Shown here: in pieces, positions 1-12,728 of the stretch
Layout: each line of letters opens with the position of its first letter
Position numbering within the stretch: position 1 is the stretch's first letter
Assembly: GCA_907165065.1 (NCBI GenBank)
Contig: OU015528.1
Location: 39,547,515 to 39,611,514 of the forward strand
Source of the DNA: Caprimulgus europaeus
Lineage: Eukaryota; Chordata; Aves; Caprimulgiformes; Caprimulgidae
Reading direction: 5' to 3'
Length of the DNA stretch: 64,000 bases
Position numbers and translations under genes: made by a program
The notes under the pieces: model-generated
Told to the model about the DNA's origin: nothing
The model's database searches: none
The model's input: only the letters and a program-made list of their open reading frames with translations

Positions 1-404
1 GAGAACCAGTTGCTATGGCATTTCATGTTTCCAATATCATATATTTATAGAATGTACACATATTTAATTTATATTATTTTAGGTACAGTGAAGAAACATA
101 AAAGTTCTATTTAAGCTGTAGGTGTTGGAGGAAGTTAATAATTTTAGGTGTCTACTCATTTCAAAAATCTGTTAATGACACATACCCAACATAGATATTT
201 TGGATTGTTTAAACATGATGCATATGGAAGAAGTTAAAGTATTTTGGAAAAAAAAAAAAAATTGGTCACATGCAACACAATTTCCCTACAAAAGGAAGGG
301 TGTAACTCCAAATGAGTTGGTATCCATGTATTTTATACGTGAATGTTTGTGGTTTGTACAAGAATCTGATAATGGCACATACATCAGTTGGGTGACTGAA
401 ATTC
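1..404. other. Intergenic, nothing recognised
   Basis: Unique AT-rich sequence left of the first CR1. A 72-codon frame (200-418) runs into the CR1 tail and has no coding character. Confidence 0.7.
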
Positions 405-2760
405 TTATAGAATCATAGAATGGTATGGGTTGGAAGGGACCTTAAAGATCATCTAGTTCCAACCCCCTGCCATGAGCAGGGACACCTTCCACTAGATTAG
501 ATTGCTCAAAGCCTCATCCAACCTGGCCTTAAACACTTCCAAGGAGGGGGCATCCACAACTTCCTTGGGCAACCTGTTCCAGTATCTGACCACCCTCACA
601 GTGAAGAATTTCTTCCTAATATTTACTCTAAACCTATCCTCTTTCAGCTTAAAGCCATTTCCCCTTGTTCTATCATTAACTGCCCTTGTAAAAAGTCCCT
701 CCTCTACTTTCTTGTAGGCCCCCTTCAGGTATTGGAAGGCTGCTATAAGAACTCCCTGAAGCCTTCTCTTTTCCAGGCTGAACAGCCCCAGCTGTCTCAG
801 CCTGTCCTCGTAGGAGAGGTGCTCCAGCCCTCGGATCATCCTCGTGGCTCTCTTCTGAACTTGTTCTAACAGGTCCATGTCTTTCTTGTGCTGGGCGCTC
901 TGGAACTGGACACAGAACTCCAGGGGGGGGCCTTATGAAAGCAGAGTAGAAGGGGAGAATCACCTCCCTCAACCTGCTGGCCACGCTTCTTTTGATGTAG
1001 CCCAGGATACGGTTGGCCTCCTGGGCTGCAAGCGCACATTGCTGGCTCGTGTTGAGCTTCTCATCCCCCACTACTCCCAAGTCCTTCTCTTTCGAGCTGG
1101 TCTCAATCCACTCATTGCTCAGCCTGTATTTATGTTTGGGATTGGCCTGACCCAGGTGCAGGACCTTGCATTTGGTCTTGTTGAACTCCATGAGGTTGGC
1201 ACAGGCCCACCTCTCAAGCCTCTCAAGGTCCCTCTGGATGGCATCCTGTCCCTCCAGTGTGTCAACCGCACCACACAGCTTGGTGTCATCAGCAAACTTG
1301 CTGAGGGTGCACTCAATCCCACTGTCCATGTCTCTGACAAAGATGTTGAACAGCACTGGCTCCAATACCAACCCTTGAGGGACACCACTCGTCACCAGTT
1401 TCCACTCAGACTTTGAGCTGTTGACCACAACTCTTTGAGTGTGACCACCCAGCCAGTTCCTTATCCACCAAGTGGTCCATCCATCAAACCCACATGTTTC
1501 CAATTTAGAGACAAGGATGTCATGCAGGACAGTGTCAAACGCCTTGCACAAGTCCAGGTAGATGACATCAGTTGCTTTAGCCTTATCCACCAATTCTGTA
1601 ACACAGTAATAAAAGGCCACCAGATTGGTCAGGCATGATTTGCCCTTGGTGAAACCATGATGGTTGTCACAAATCACCTTCTAATTCTCCATGTGCCTTA
1701 GCATAGTTTCAAGAAGTGTCAGCTCCATGATCTGGCCTGGCACTGAGGTGAGACTGACCGGCCTGTAATTCCCCTGGTCTTCCTTATTTCCCTTTTTAAC
1801 AATGGAGGTTATGTTCCCCTTTTTCCAACCTGCAGGAACTTTACCAGACTGCCAGGACTTCTCAAATATGATGGATAGTGGTTTTGCAAGTTCATCTGCC
1901 AGTTCCCTCAGGACCCGTGGACGCATCTCATCAGGTCCCATGGACTTGTGCACCTTCAGGTTCCTTAGGTGTTCCTGAACCTGATCTTCTCCTACAGTGG
2001 GCAGCTTTTCGTTCTCCCAGACCCTTCCTTTGCTTTTTAGCACTTGGGCAGTGTGGCACAAGCCCTTGCTGGTGAAGACTGAGTCAAAAAGTTATTGAGC
2101 ACCTCAGCCTTCTCAATGTCCTGGGTGATCAGATCTCCCATTGCCTTCTGGAGAGGGCCTACATTTTCCCTAGTTTTCCTTTTCTCCCCAGCATACCTGT
2201 AAATGATTTTTTTGTTGCGCTTGACATCTCTGGTAAATTTAATTCTTTCAGGGCCTTGGCTTTCCTCACCTGATCCCTGGCTTCTCAGGCAATATCTCTG
2301 TATTCCTCCCAGGTTACCCATCCTTCCTTCCACCCTCTGTAGGCTTTTTTTTTTTTTTTTTAAATCTTGTTTGTTCAAGATCTTCCTGTCCTTTCATGCA
2401 GGCCTCCTGCTGTTTTTGCCTGCCTTCCTCTTTGTTGGAATGCACCCCTCCTGCTCTTGGAGGAAGAGATCTTTGAGTATAAGCCTTCTGTCCTGAGCCC
2501 TTCTTCCCTTCAGGAATTCATCCCATGGTACCTGACCAAGCAGGTCCCTGAAGAGGTCAAAATCTGCTCTCCTGAAATCCAGCACATACATGTCCAACTT
2601 CTCTTGTTTATTCCCCATGCTACGTGTATTAGCATAGAGACATTTAAATTGGGCCTCCAGTGAAGCTGACTTTGACTTGCTGGCTGAAGCAGCTGGAATC
2701 CTATTGTGGTGCTCTTCAGGCGTGTACCTCCCAGAGTTATTACTAGCAGGTGCACTTATA
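405..2760 (-). mobile_element. CR1 LINE, 5'-truncated, most of ORF2 readable
   Basis: Non-LTR retrotransposon lying 3'-to-5' on the plus strand. The tail reads atagaatcatagaatgg at 405 onward (the complement of the ATTCTATG-type CR1 end). ORF2 is in frame on the minus strand from about 2061 down to about 930. It shows NYRPVSLTS (1681-2061 segment), the fingers motif [35 protein letters not shown] and the polymerase box FADDTKL. One in-frame TAG (1681-1683) breaks this frame. An 8-base G run (923-930) coincides with a frameshift, after which the ORF2 C terminus (492-878) continues almost intact ([20 protein letters not shown]). Further upstream the endonuclease/RT linker is degraded and contains a 17-base T run (2345-2361). 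The start at about 2760 is approximate. Not able to move on its own. Confidence 0.93.
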
Positions 2761-3129
2761 TCCCCTTCCTCCTTCCAAGGGGGAAGAGGATATAACTATC
2801 TCTCACTATAGTAAACATTGAGGAGAAAATTATTTGAAACTTGACTTCTCTCTTGTTAATGCCAGTGAAAGGAAGTTGTTCAGGATAATTTGCAAAAAAT
2901 AAAACTGTTAACTGTTTCAAATCCATATCTGTCATCTGCCTGACATAAGACAAATATGGAATGATAAACAAAGCCAAAACCAAAAAAAGATTGTGTGTCA
3001 TCTCAAACATAGTATTTCTGGTAACTAGAAAAATCTGTAACTGTCAGCTGACTGTCAGTTGATTGTCAACAGTCTGGTCAATCTGCAGTTAACTTCCTCC
3101 AAGTTCTGGGCATTTTAGCAAATAGTTGG

Positions 3130-3385
3130 CTCCAAAGTGGCAGCTGCAAGTTCTCCAGAAGTTCCCTATCTCTCTTGAACAGGGGAGCCCAAAACTGGAC
3201 ACAATACTCCAGATGCAACCTCACCAGGTGAGAGTAAAGGGAGAGGATCACCTTCCTTGACCTGCTGGTCACACTCTTCTTAAGGTATCCCAGGATACCA
3301 TTGGCCTTCTTGGCCACAAAGGCACATTGTTGGCTCAGGGTCAACTGTTCATTCACTAGTACTCGCAGGTCCTTCTTAACTTAAA
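3130..3385 (-). mobile_element. CR1 LINE internal fragment
   Basis: Antisense to the plus strand, translating on the minus strand as LTLSQQCAFVAKKANGILGY, LKKSVTSRSR and LVRLHLEYCVQFWAPLFKRD. This is the CR1 ORF2 region just after the polymerase domain, also visible in the 405-2760 copy. Both ends are lost: there is no CR1 tail on the left, and it breaks off at about 3385. It lies about 370 bp from the larger CR1 in the same orientation, so it is either a separate insertion or a remnant of an older one. Confidence 0.85.
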
Positions 3386-5890
3386 CAGAGGAACTACCTG
3401 AGGTCTCCTTACTCTCTCTAACTCATCCATGAGATCAAAGAAACTGGAGCACAGACAAGAGGCGTCTAGGTTTGGCAGCCTGGCAGCATTTTTCATGCTT
3501 TCACCATCTCTTGATTGTGATGTGAGTCAGGACATCATTATGACTAATTATACAAGCAATTCCCAGGCTGATTCTCTCTCATCTCTGACTAGCCAGCTGC
3601 TCTTCTTTCTTAGTTACTAATCATGCATCCAGCTAACTATCTTAAATTTTCACACAGTATTTATATACCCTGTAAGTCCATAATCATCTTCTTATCATTC
3701 CCCCTAACATCTTTATGCCATGCTGCTGTTTTCTAACTTATCACTTTCCAATCAAACTGTCTTTGCAAACCATCCTTTCTGTTGTCTTTTTGTTTACAAA
3801 ATATAGGATCTGAGAAGGTGCGAAGGGGCCTGAAGCTTCTGCGCTATTGGGTGAATCTCCCTCCAGCTTCAGAAATATTGTCTCAGGTTTCTGGCCTAGA
3901 TTCAGATCCTCTCAGAGGGTCTGGACATTGTTCATATGTGTGAGAGGGGTATTTTGAAATGAGACTTGTGGGAAAAAAAAGAATATATATTAGGAAGACC
4001 TGGTTCCAGTCCCTTCTTAAATGTCCCTGCTTAAATGTATCAAATATTCACTGGAACAGAGACTGGGCTTTTGGAGAAGGTTTTGCACATAATTTCAGAT
4101 ATGAAATTGCTCTATACTCTGGTGCTTGTGTACATTCCAACAGTGACACTTACACTTCATTGAAAATTGAGCTTTGTGGGATACAGCACAGTACAGAAGG
4201 TGAGCAGATGGCACAGCCAATGTACTACATGCAGAAATCTTGAGTGAGCCTCCTTGCTCTTGCACTGTAATACATGATTCTGAAAAAAACTGCATATATC
4301 ATAAGTACATACTTCAGTGTTTCACAACCATTTTTCTATTTCAGAATCTGCTATCTTCCTATTATTAGGGAAGATTGCTTTGGTAAAATATTATTTTGCT
4401 AACCTGCTGCCTACTTATATCACACTTCTCACTGGATCCAATCACTATTCTCACCCTTTTTACAGCCTCGAATTTATTTTGCTGGCCTCCATAATTAAAA
4501 TGATACAAAACTTTTTACTCTTGCTGCTGTCTTTTTTCAATTTTAGCAAGTCAATATCTTCCCTCAGCTGGCCATTAAACTTTGTTTCCATCACTGTTGA
4601 TGGGTTTTTTAAACATATATGTTCTGTTTGTTGCTCTTGCGAGTAATTTCCTGTAAGCATTCATAAAACTGACCCAATATCCCCTTCAAATTCTTCTTTA
4701 AACCTTTCTTTTTTAGGAATAAAAGATATCTGAAAATTATTAGCTTGTTATACGTTCATGCTCCCCATAACTGGTCACTGGTCAGACCAACAAACACTTC
4801 CTTACCGTCTCCCTGCTTGTCTTTTTATACATATTTAATGTCTCTTATCCCCTTCCAAGACCTTTTATACACATACACACACAAACACACAAGCACTTCA
4901 GTTAACCACTACAGCATAAACAACCTATTTCCTCTGTTTTTGCAGAACACCTAGTCTAGTTATCGGCCATGGGACATCATCCATCTCCTAGGAACTGCAA
5001 TAGTCATGTCAGAAGAACCTCAGTCTTTGTACTTTTCTAGTAGACCCCATTGTAAGAGGCATGAGAGGCAACACTAGACCCTCCCTTAAAGGTTCCATTG
5101 AAAAATATGATTCCCTGTTAAACAAGAAAGTAATAACACTAATTACACTATCTTGTTCTGAAGAATGACATCGCCATAGTTCATTTGCAGCAATCAGTGC
5201 CTTGAAAGACTTTTTTTACTTGCCTAGAAGCAAGTTTTAATTACTAGATAGATGTGTGCCAATACCAGTTGGCCACACAAAATTTTTGTAAACAGACAAA
5301 TTTCTGGAGTAGTTGTGCAATTCTCTAGGGAGCTTCTTGGTTCAGACTATGCACTTACTGGAGATAAACACATAACATTTCATCAGCTTTTATGCTGATT
5401 TTTCTAAAAGAAGTTCTGCGTGTTCTTCAGGCTTGGTTTTGTCTCTGTAAAAAAATATTATATGTTGTATATAGGTTCTGCCCCAGGATCTCATTTGACC
5501 TGCGCAGCCTCATATGTTTTTTATCACTTAACAGAAAGACAAAATGAGAATCAAAGATTCTGTATATGATTTAAATGCATATCTACACCTACATATAAAA
5601 CTGTATTTACATATCTAAGGATTTTTCTTCCTGGAATACTGAAGAATTTAGAGGACCAAGCCCTGAAAATCTAAAACATAACATAATAACATGTATACAT
5701 ATCTCTTTATAACTGTATAAGGAAGCAAGGGGTGCATAATATTTTACTAATTCCAAGATGACTCTACACTGGCAATGACATGAGTTCACAAAAAGTTGTG
5801 GCATGGTCATTTGAGGAAGGATGTTTCAATTTAGTCAGAAAAGTGACTATGTTAATCTCCTTTGTGACAATAGGAATTCCTGGACCAATG

Positions 5891-5925
5891 TTTAATAAGT
5901 CTAATACTTAATTAGACTTATTAAA
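5891..5925. repeat. Perfect 15-bp inverted repeat, 5-bp loop
   Basis: Arms tttaataagtctaat (5891-5905) and attagacttattaaa (5911-5925) are exact reverse complements separated by actta. AT-rich relatives of the arm continue to about 5975. Could form a hairpin or cruciform. No miRNA-like context was identified. Confidence 0.9.
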
Positions 5926-7235
5926 CTTAAACTTAATACTTAAGATTTAATTAAATACTTTAATACTATTTATTTATCCTAGATGATCTTTTGCACCACT
6001 ATATGAATTTGATACTTTAGTACAAATGTTAAAGAAATATTATTTAGAGAGAATGGATATGCTTACCTGCATACAAGGGTAGAGGGATTGTTTGTTTTTA
6101 AGACAGGTAGGGCTGTTCAAGTGTACCTCAAGTGAACACCACTCTTGATTTTTCTTTCCCAATAATATTGAATTTCCTTGTGAATACAAGGGATTTTTGA
6201 ACTTATACTAAATTGTAAATCAGGACAATCCACATAGCATAAATTGAATGTCTTCTTTCATCCAGATGCCACACATAAGAACTTGAAAGGATTTTCTAAG
6301 CCACAATTAGGACACACAATGGAAATCATTACCCAGTGTATTAAAACTATGAATTGGGTTCTAAAAGACATATATGGGGCTTGAGCTGGTTTACTGTATT
6401 ACTGAAAAGTAATGTGGATCTTTATAGTCATGAATCTATTTTAAATAGGAATATTAAAAAACCACAATTGTTTAAATTCCGTTAGATAAAACATACAAAT
6501 CTCACAGATATGACCTATAGAGATGGCAGAAAGGATGAGTGAAAGAATTTTGTGATTTTTTTTTTATTATTTTAGTGTCTCAGGGAAATCCCTTCTACAG
6601 TTATATTAAATATGATTTAGTTTTAATTATCCTCCTTCGATCCAAAGATTGTTAGATTTGTCAACTTTTCTTTAAATTGTTCTGAAAATTTAAAGGCTAG
6701 GACTATCAGTAGTATCTGACTGTGGTTTCTTCAGTTAATTTCAGTAAATAGAAATTGAATACATTGACCTTTCAAAACTTATCTTTTTCATTGTGTACAA
6801 AAATGTGTCTTGTTCCAATATAGGATAAGATATATCTCAAAATATTTGAAATGTCATTGGAACAGAAATCTGAATTTATTTTCTCTGAATTGACATATAG
6901 GATTAGAAATAGTTTAAGTATTTCCCTCTGCTTCTGTAATTTTAAACTCTATTTTCTTAAAAGTTTTTAAATGTCACAAGCACTGTTGCATTTGCATTAT
7001 CTTTACTGAAAATTGCACATAAGCACACCAAGGCACAGCAATTTAGATTTCATTAAATGTTCCAGTTCTTCTAGTCATGAAGATACATTTGTCACTGATT
7101 ATGTATACAGTTCCCAGGACAGTTCAATAAAGGGATTAAAAAGTATCTGGTCAATAGAGCAACTCCCTTACTACAGTATGATGGATGTCGTTTTCCCACA
7201 AAAAACAAGGATGCATGACATGTCTGTCATTTAGG

Positions 7236-7253
7236 AAAAAAAAAAAAAAAAAA
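7236..7253 (+). repeat. Poly-A tract (18)
   Basis: Eighteen consecutive A residues. It directly follows the stop of a 72-codon frame (7013-7231), but no processed-gene features were recognised. Confidence 0.95.
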
Positions 7254-10200
7254 TCAGCCTGGAATGGATTGAACTGATAATGTCGTCCCTGAGTATTTAC
7301 AAAATGTTCATAATCAGTTTCACAAAGCTTCTGATATTTAATTGTAAATTACATATCTTAATTTGTGGAAAATTACCCTGCTTAAGGACAGCTTATTTCT
7401 AGATGTGAAGTACACCACTATAATTGCAGGAACGCTCCTTCTTGAGGTACTAGCATTTACTGACCATTTGCACTGTTTTTCAGATGCGTTTGTCTCTTTC
7501 TGCCTACACTATAACTCTTGAACAGGTTGATACATATGTAGCTCTTGAGTAACTGTATTTGTCTAATTGTATGCAGAGAAATACTGTTCACTTAGGACGG
7601 AGCTGCTGGGCTGCACTGGTTACGTGTTTTCCTTTAAGTATAATGTTCTGGGTTTTCTATTTTCTCAGCATATTTGCTTATATCAAGAAATCAACACTCT
7701 CCACTCATTAGCTGTTTAACTTTCATGAAAATATGTGAATGGGTAAATCAATTTATTTCAAAATAATTTCCTACTTTAAAAGTATTTGTAGTTTACTAGA
7801 TCTTGTAGAAATAACATTGGAATACTCATCACCAAGCAAAAGTATTATTGTACAGTAAACATTCATCAGTTTGATTTACCTTCCTTTTTAATCACTAGCA
7901 AACACATAAATCACTACATAAATTTTCATTTTTGGACAATGTCACTGGTTTTATATGCATGATATCTTTAAAATTGTAGTTTTTGAAATATCATAGAGTT
8001 TCTCAAATATGTGATATTTACATATCTCATTGAAAAAACGTAGCAGAAAACCAGAGAAACTAATACTATTATTTCTTCACAGTCAATTTTCCATTTTTGT
8101 TGGCGATTTGATGTAGCAGATTCCAGAGAAGAATGAAATACATCTTGCAAGATTTCTGCTGCAATGATTTACAGTTTTAGGAGATTTTTACTTCTCCTTA
8201 GAATCATAGCAGTAGTTGTAAATCTGGAACCTTTCTTTAGGAAAGCTTGATAAATAGTTCATCCTCATTGTGATTAATTTTAGAGTAGCTCCCCCATTCA
8301 TTAAAAACATAAATTATGATCTCTCAGAGCTTCTAATATACATTCACCTCTCCTATCTCTATGACATAATACCAGTCCTTGTCCAATGAACTGTGCAAAG
8401 CTGAAGGGCATCTTTTCTAAAGCAGAAGGGAACAAGAACCAGTGATGGATAACATTCCTGGTCCACAAAGTATGTAGATAAATTCCACTTAAGTCCAGCT
8501 TCCAGCAGGACTGCAATCTTCAAAACTGATACACAGGTACTATGCATATGATTTTTCCAGCAGATATGTTTTTTTAAGCACCTCTTTTCTTCTTTTTTTT
8601 TTTTTTTATTTTATTTTAGGCATTAAAAACTTCAGCTTCAGTGAATGCTGGAGATGCCACTGTATTGACAGAGCAGAGTAGCTGGTTGTTTGTCTCACCC
8701 AAAATTCTGTACGTATTTCTTCATATTAACTACTTAATATGTGAGGTTTTCAGACTTTAAATATGGGTTAGAAAAAAACCCCAAATTTCAGTGGAGACTA
8801 TGGCTTTTCTTTAATGCATGACTAAGGAGAAAGAAGCAATGTCAGTCCCATACCATGTCTGAATAGTGGCTATTCTGACTATAGGTCAGACTATTTGTCT
8901 GACTATTAATGGAAAATACAAGGGAAAAAGAGGATTTGAAGGTCTAGATTTCACTGTCTTTGAGAGCTTTCAACATGAGAGTACAGCAGTCCTCTTTTAT
9001 TTTTCTTTTTTTTTGTGAGGATGGTCTTAATCCCCTTTATTGACATTGTTCCACTTTAAATGGAAAAAGCTTAATGTTTTTGTGATACAGAAGCTGTGAG
9101 CAAAGCATTAAAAGAGTGATTATAACACTCTTTATTGGATTTGTCAATCTTTACAGCAAGAATAGGAATTCAGGTCTCTTCCTTTTACTTACATAACCTA
9201 AACTCAAGAACAGAGAGACAAGTTTACTTTGAATTTTACTTATGACTAAATTATTTTATTATTCATTCAAACTCTATCATTATATGCAGGAGGAGTAAGA
9301 GCACTCATTCAAAACTAATATTCAGATTAATGGGTAGAAAAGTTTTCTAACGACATTCTTTTCTCCTTCCTGAGTGATGAAGAATTTGAACCATTTCCTA
9401 GCTCCTCATCTAACCATTATAATGAGTAAAAAGTCCAGCAATTTTTTTTTCATCTGTTTTAGAAGAGATTGACCACTGCTTCCCTTTTCAGAGTAGAGCC
9501 TTCATTAGATAACTATAGAAGCAGGATGAAAATTGTAAATCTGAATATCTTTTTCTTTAGTAGTAGACACTATTTTCAGACAACTGAGAGGTAAGAATTA
9601 AAATACTCTCCATAGTGTTACCAGTGCTTGACTTGGGACTGCTTACCTAGGTTTGCAGACTTTTGCATGGAATTCCTAGGTTTCTTAATCCTCTTACATA
9701 TTGGATAGGAACCAAGTCTCTCAAGAGTTAAACACTGAAATTATTTGTGTAATGACACTAAAATCTTTCTTCAGATGTCAAACACAAATTTTTCTAGCAC
9801 CCTTTGCCAATAAAGATTGACCCTTATTTATGCATTATGAAAAGTTACTCCAAGAGACAGCATATGATTTTAAGATATAAGTAAATTTTTGGACAATCAG
9901 TGACAATATCCACATTTCACTTCTTTTCTCCCTTTGTCATTAGAAAGATAGAAAGAAATGTGAGTTTACTCTTCTGCTTCCAAATGAAAGTTATCAAAGT
10001 ATTCCACTGTTAGAAATGTAGTGTGGAAATTATCTTTATGGCTTCTCTTGACTCATGAGAATTCTTACTTTATGTGAAATTTCATGGAAGTTGGAGAGTT
10101 AGGTCTTAAAAAAGACAGAGAGCTGCTTGGGAGAAAAAAAAATGGTTTTTTTTTCCTTTCATAGAGCTCAAGCAACAAAGCAAGCAAAAAAGTTCAAAAG

Positions 10201-11076
10201 GGGAAAAGCCTATCCACATACCAAGTTACAAGTGGTCCTTTTGAGCCTTTTTCTATGTATTTACTTTCTCATTATTAAGAAACTCCTGATTCTGATCATA
10301 ATATTTGAAATGAGAAAGAATTAAAGTCCAGTTTACCATTGTTTAAAATGTTTCCTTTATAAAAACAGATTTTGATTATGCAAATGTGGTTAGTTTATTT
10401 TTACCTTTTATCACTGATGTCTGCATCACTTCTAGGTACATTATATAAGATAAAATCCCTAATAAAGATAGTTCAGTTTCTGAATTAAAGTGTTGAATGT
10501 TTAAATTTATATGAAAGGCACTAGCAGCAAAAAGGAGCGGGGGGGGGAAGAAAAAAGTTACATTTTTCCTGCCAGCATCATCCAGTTCTGGAACCAAATC
10601 TGCTCTTTCCTCCAAATGATCATAATGTGTCATTTTTTACTCTCATCTTCTGCTTGATATATTCACTTTAACCCTTCTGCTGGAGCTTTGTTGCACAATC
10701 TCTGATTTATCTTACTAATTATATCTAGATATTTCTGTAACACCTCAAGTTCACAGGCAATTTTAAGTCCTTTGTATCATCCAGAATTTAAGGCTGAGGC
10801 TTTACTCCAAGTTTCCTTCCACAATATCTCAGAAAAATTTCAGGAATTGACATCTCTTTCCAAATTGGAACAATAAAATAAGTTGTTTCCAGTCTTTTGT
10901 AGAAGAGATTTCTTCTTTGTTAACATGATTTACAGATAGCAAATGTCTTATATTCTGAAAACTATTTAGGAAAAGTATCTCTCAATAGATTCACGGATTA
11001 TAACTGAATAGTAGTCACCTGTCTTCTCTGACTTTCTTTATTTTTATACCTTATTAGTAGTCAGAAGAACATAAAA

Positions 11077-12728
11077 AGAGAAGGCAGAGTTACTGAATGC
11101 CTTCTTCGCTTCAGTCTTTACTGCTGGCCCTCAGGAAACCCAGGCCCCAAAGGTAAGAAAGGAAATCTGGACAGAGGAAGACTTTCCCTTGGTCAAGGAG
11201 CATTGGGTTAGGGACCACTTACCCAGACTCGACACCCACAAACCTATAGGCCTCAATGGGATGCACCCTTGAGTGCTGAGGGAGCTGGCGGATGCCATTG
11301 CAGAACCACTCTCCATCATCTTTGAAAGGTCATGGAGGATGAAAGAGGTGCCTGAGGACTGGAGGAAAGCAAAATGTCACTCCAGTCCTCAGAAAGGGCA
11401 AAAAGGAGGACCTGGGAAACTACAGGCCAGTCAGCCTCACCTCCATCCCTGGGAAGGTGATGGAACACCTCATTCTGGAGGCCATCTCTAAGCATAAAGA
11501 GGAAAAATAAAAAGGTTACCAGGAATAATCAGCATGGATTCACTAAGGGGAAATCATGCTTGACCAATCTGATAGCCTTCTATGATGGCATGACTGGTAG
11601 GGTGGATGAGGGGAGAACAGTAGATGTCGTCTACCTTGACTTCAGCAAGGCTTTTGACACTGTCTCCCATAGCATCCCCATAGGTAAGCTTAGGAGGTGT
11701 GGGTTAGATGAGGGGAGAGTGAGGTGGGTGAAGAACTGGCTCAATGGCAGAGCTCAGAGGGCTTAAATCAGTAGTGCAGAGTCTAGTTGGAGGCCTGTGG
11801 TTTCCCCAAGGGTCAGTACTCAGTCCAGTGCTATTCAATATATTCATCAGGGATTGGATGAAGGGACTGAATGTACCCTCAGCAAATTTGCTGATGCCAT
11901 TAATCTGGGAGGAATTGCTGATACACCAGAAGGTTGTGCTGCCATTCAGAGAGGTTTGGATAGTCTGGAGAGCTGAGCACAGAGGAACTTGAGGAAGTTC
12001 AGTGAGGGCAAGTGTAGGGTCCTGCATCTGGTGAGGAAGAACCCCAGGCACCAGTACAGGTTGGCGGTTGACCTGCTGGAAAGCAGCCCTGCAGAGAAGG
12101 ACCTGGGAGAACTGGGGGATGACCAGTTAACCATGAGCCAATAATGCACACTTTTGGCCGAGAAGGCAAATAGCAGCCTGGGGTGCCTTAAGAAGAGTGT
12201 GATCAGCAGGTTGAGGGAGGTTCTCCTCCCCCTCTACTCTGCCCTGGTGAGGCTGCATCTGGAGTATTGTGTCCAGTTCTGCCCCCCCACTCCCCGCACC
12301 ATTCAAGTGAGATAGGGAACTTCTGAAGAGAGTCCAGTTGAGGGCTACTAAGATGATTAAGGGGCTGGAGCATCTTTCTTGTGAGGATAAACTGAGGAAG
12401 CTAGGCCTGTTTAGCCAAGAGAAGAGAAGACTGAGAGGGAACCTTATTAATGTTTATAAATATCTAAAGGGCAGGTGTCAAGAGGATGAAGCCAGACCCT
12501 TTTCAGTAGTGGCCAGCGATAGGAACAAGGGGAAATGGGCACAAGCTGGAACACAGGAGGTTCTACTTAAACATGAGCTAAAACTTCTTTACTGTGAGGG
12601 TGAAAAAGCCCTGGAACAGACTGCTCAGAGAGGTTGTGGAGTCTCATTCTCTGAGGATATTCAAAACCTGCCTGGATGCAGTCCTGTGCAACTTACTCTA
12701 GGTGAACTTGCTTTGGCAAGGGGGTTGT
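11077..12728 (+). mobile_element. CR1 LINE copy A, dead, missing its 3' tail
   Basis: Sense on plus. Recognisable ORF2 pieces: VLRELADAIAEPLSIIFERS, then (shifted) frames with MTNLIAFYDGM, YLDFSKAFDTVSH, and in the C-terminal part MIKGLEHLSCEDKLRKLGLF (from 12338). Lesions include a TGA at about 11270 (gatgcacccttgag), a +1 shift near 11371 and a TAA in the aaaaataaaaagg stretch near 11506. It starts abruptly at 11077 and stops at about 12728 (ggcaagggggttg, then unrelated sequence) before the usual CR1 terminal repeat. From 11110 to 11862 it is base-for-base identical to copy B, 17,220 bp to the right. Confidence 0.93.

Larger units (their letters stand above)
3386..11076. other. Intergenic AT-rich sequence
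   Basis: 7.7 kb without a recognised gene or element. Contains the hairpin at 5891-5925, the poly-A tract at 7236-7253 and a strong polypyrimidine tract with AG at 8591-8619, followed by an exon-like open stretch (8620-8708) discussed in the findings. Confidence 0.7.

Noticed and set aside
877-1416. 179-codon plus-strand frame over the first CR1
   Set aside because: It is the complement of the CR1 ORF2 frame; the minus-strand frame carries the reverse-transcriptase motifs.
7013-7231. Open frame ending directly at a poly-A run, resembling a retrocopied gene end
   Set aside because: It opens on TTG rather than ATG, has no recognisable parent protein, and the poly-A begins only 4 bp after the stop with no 3' UTR. 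The A run is more simply a mononucleotide tract.
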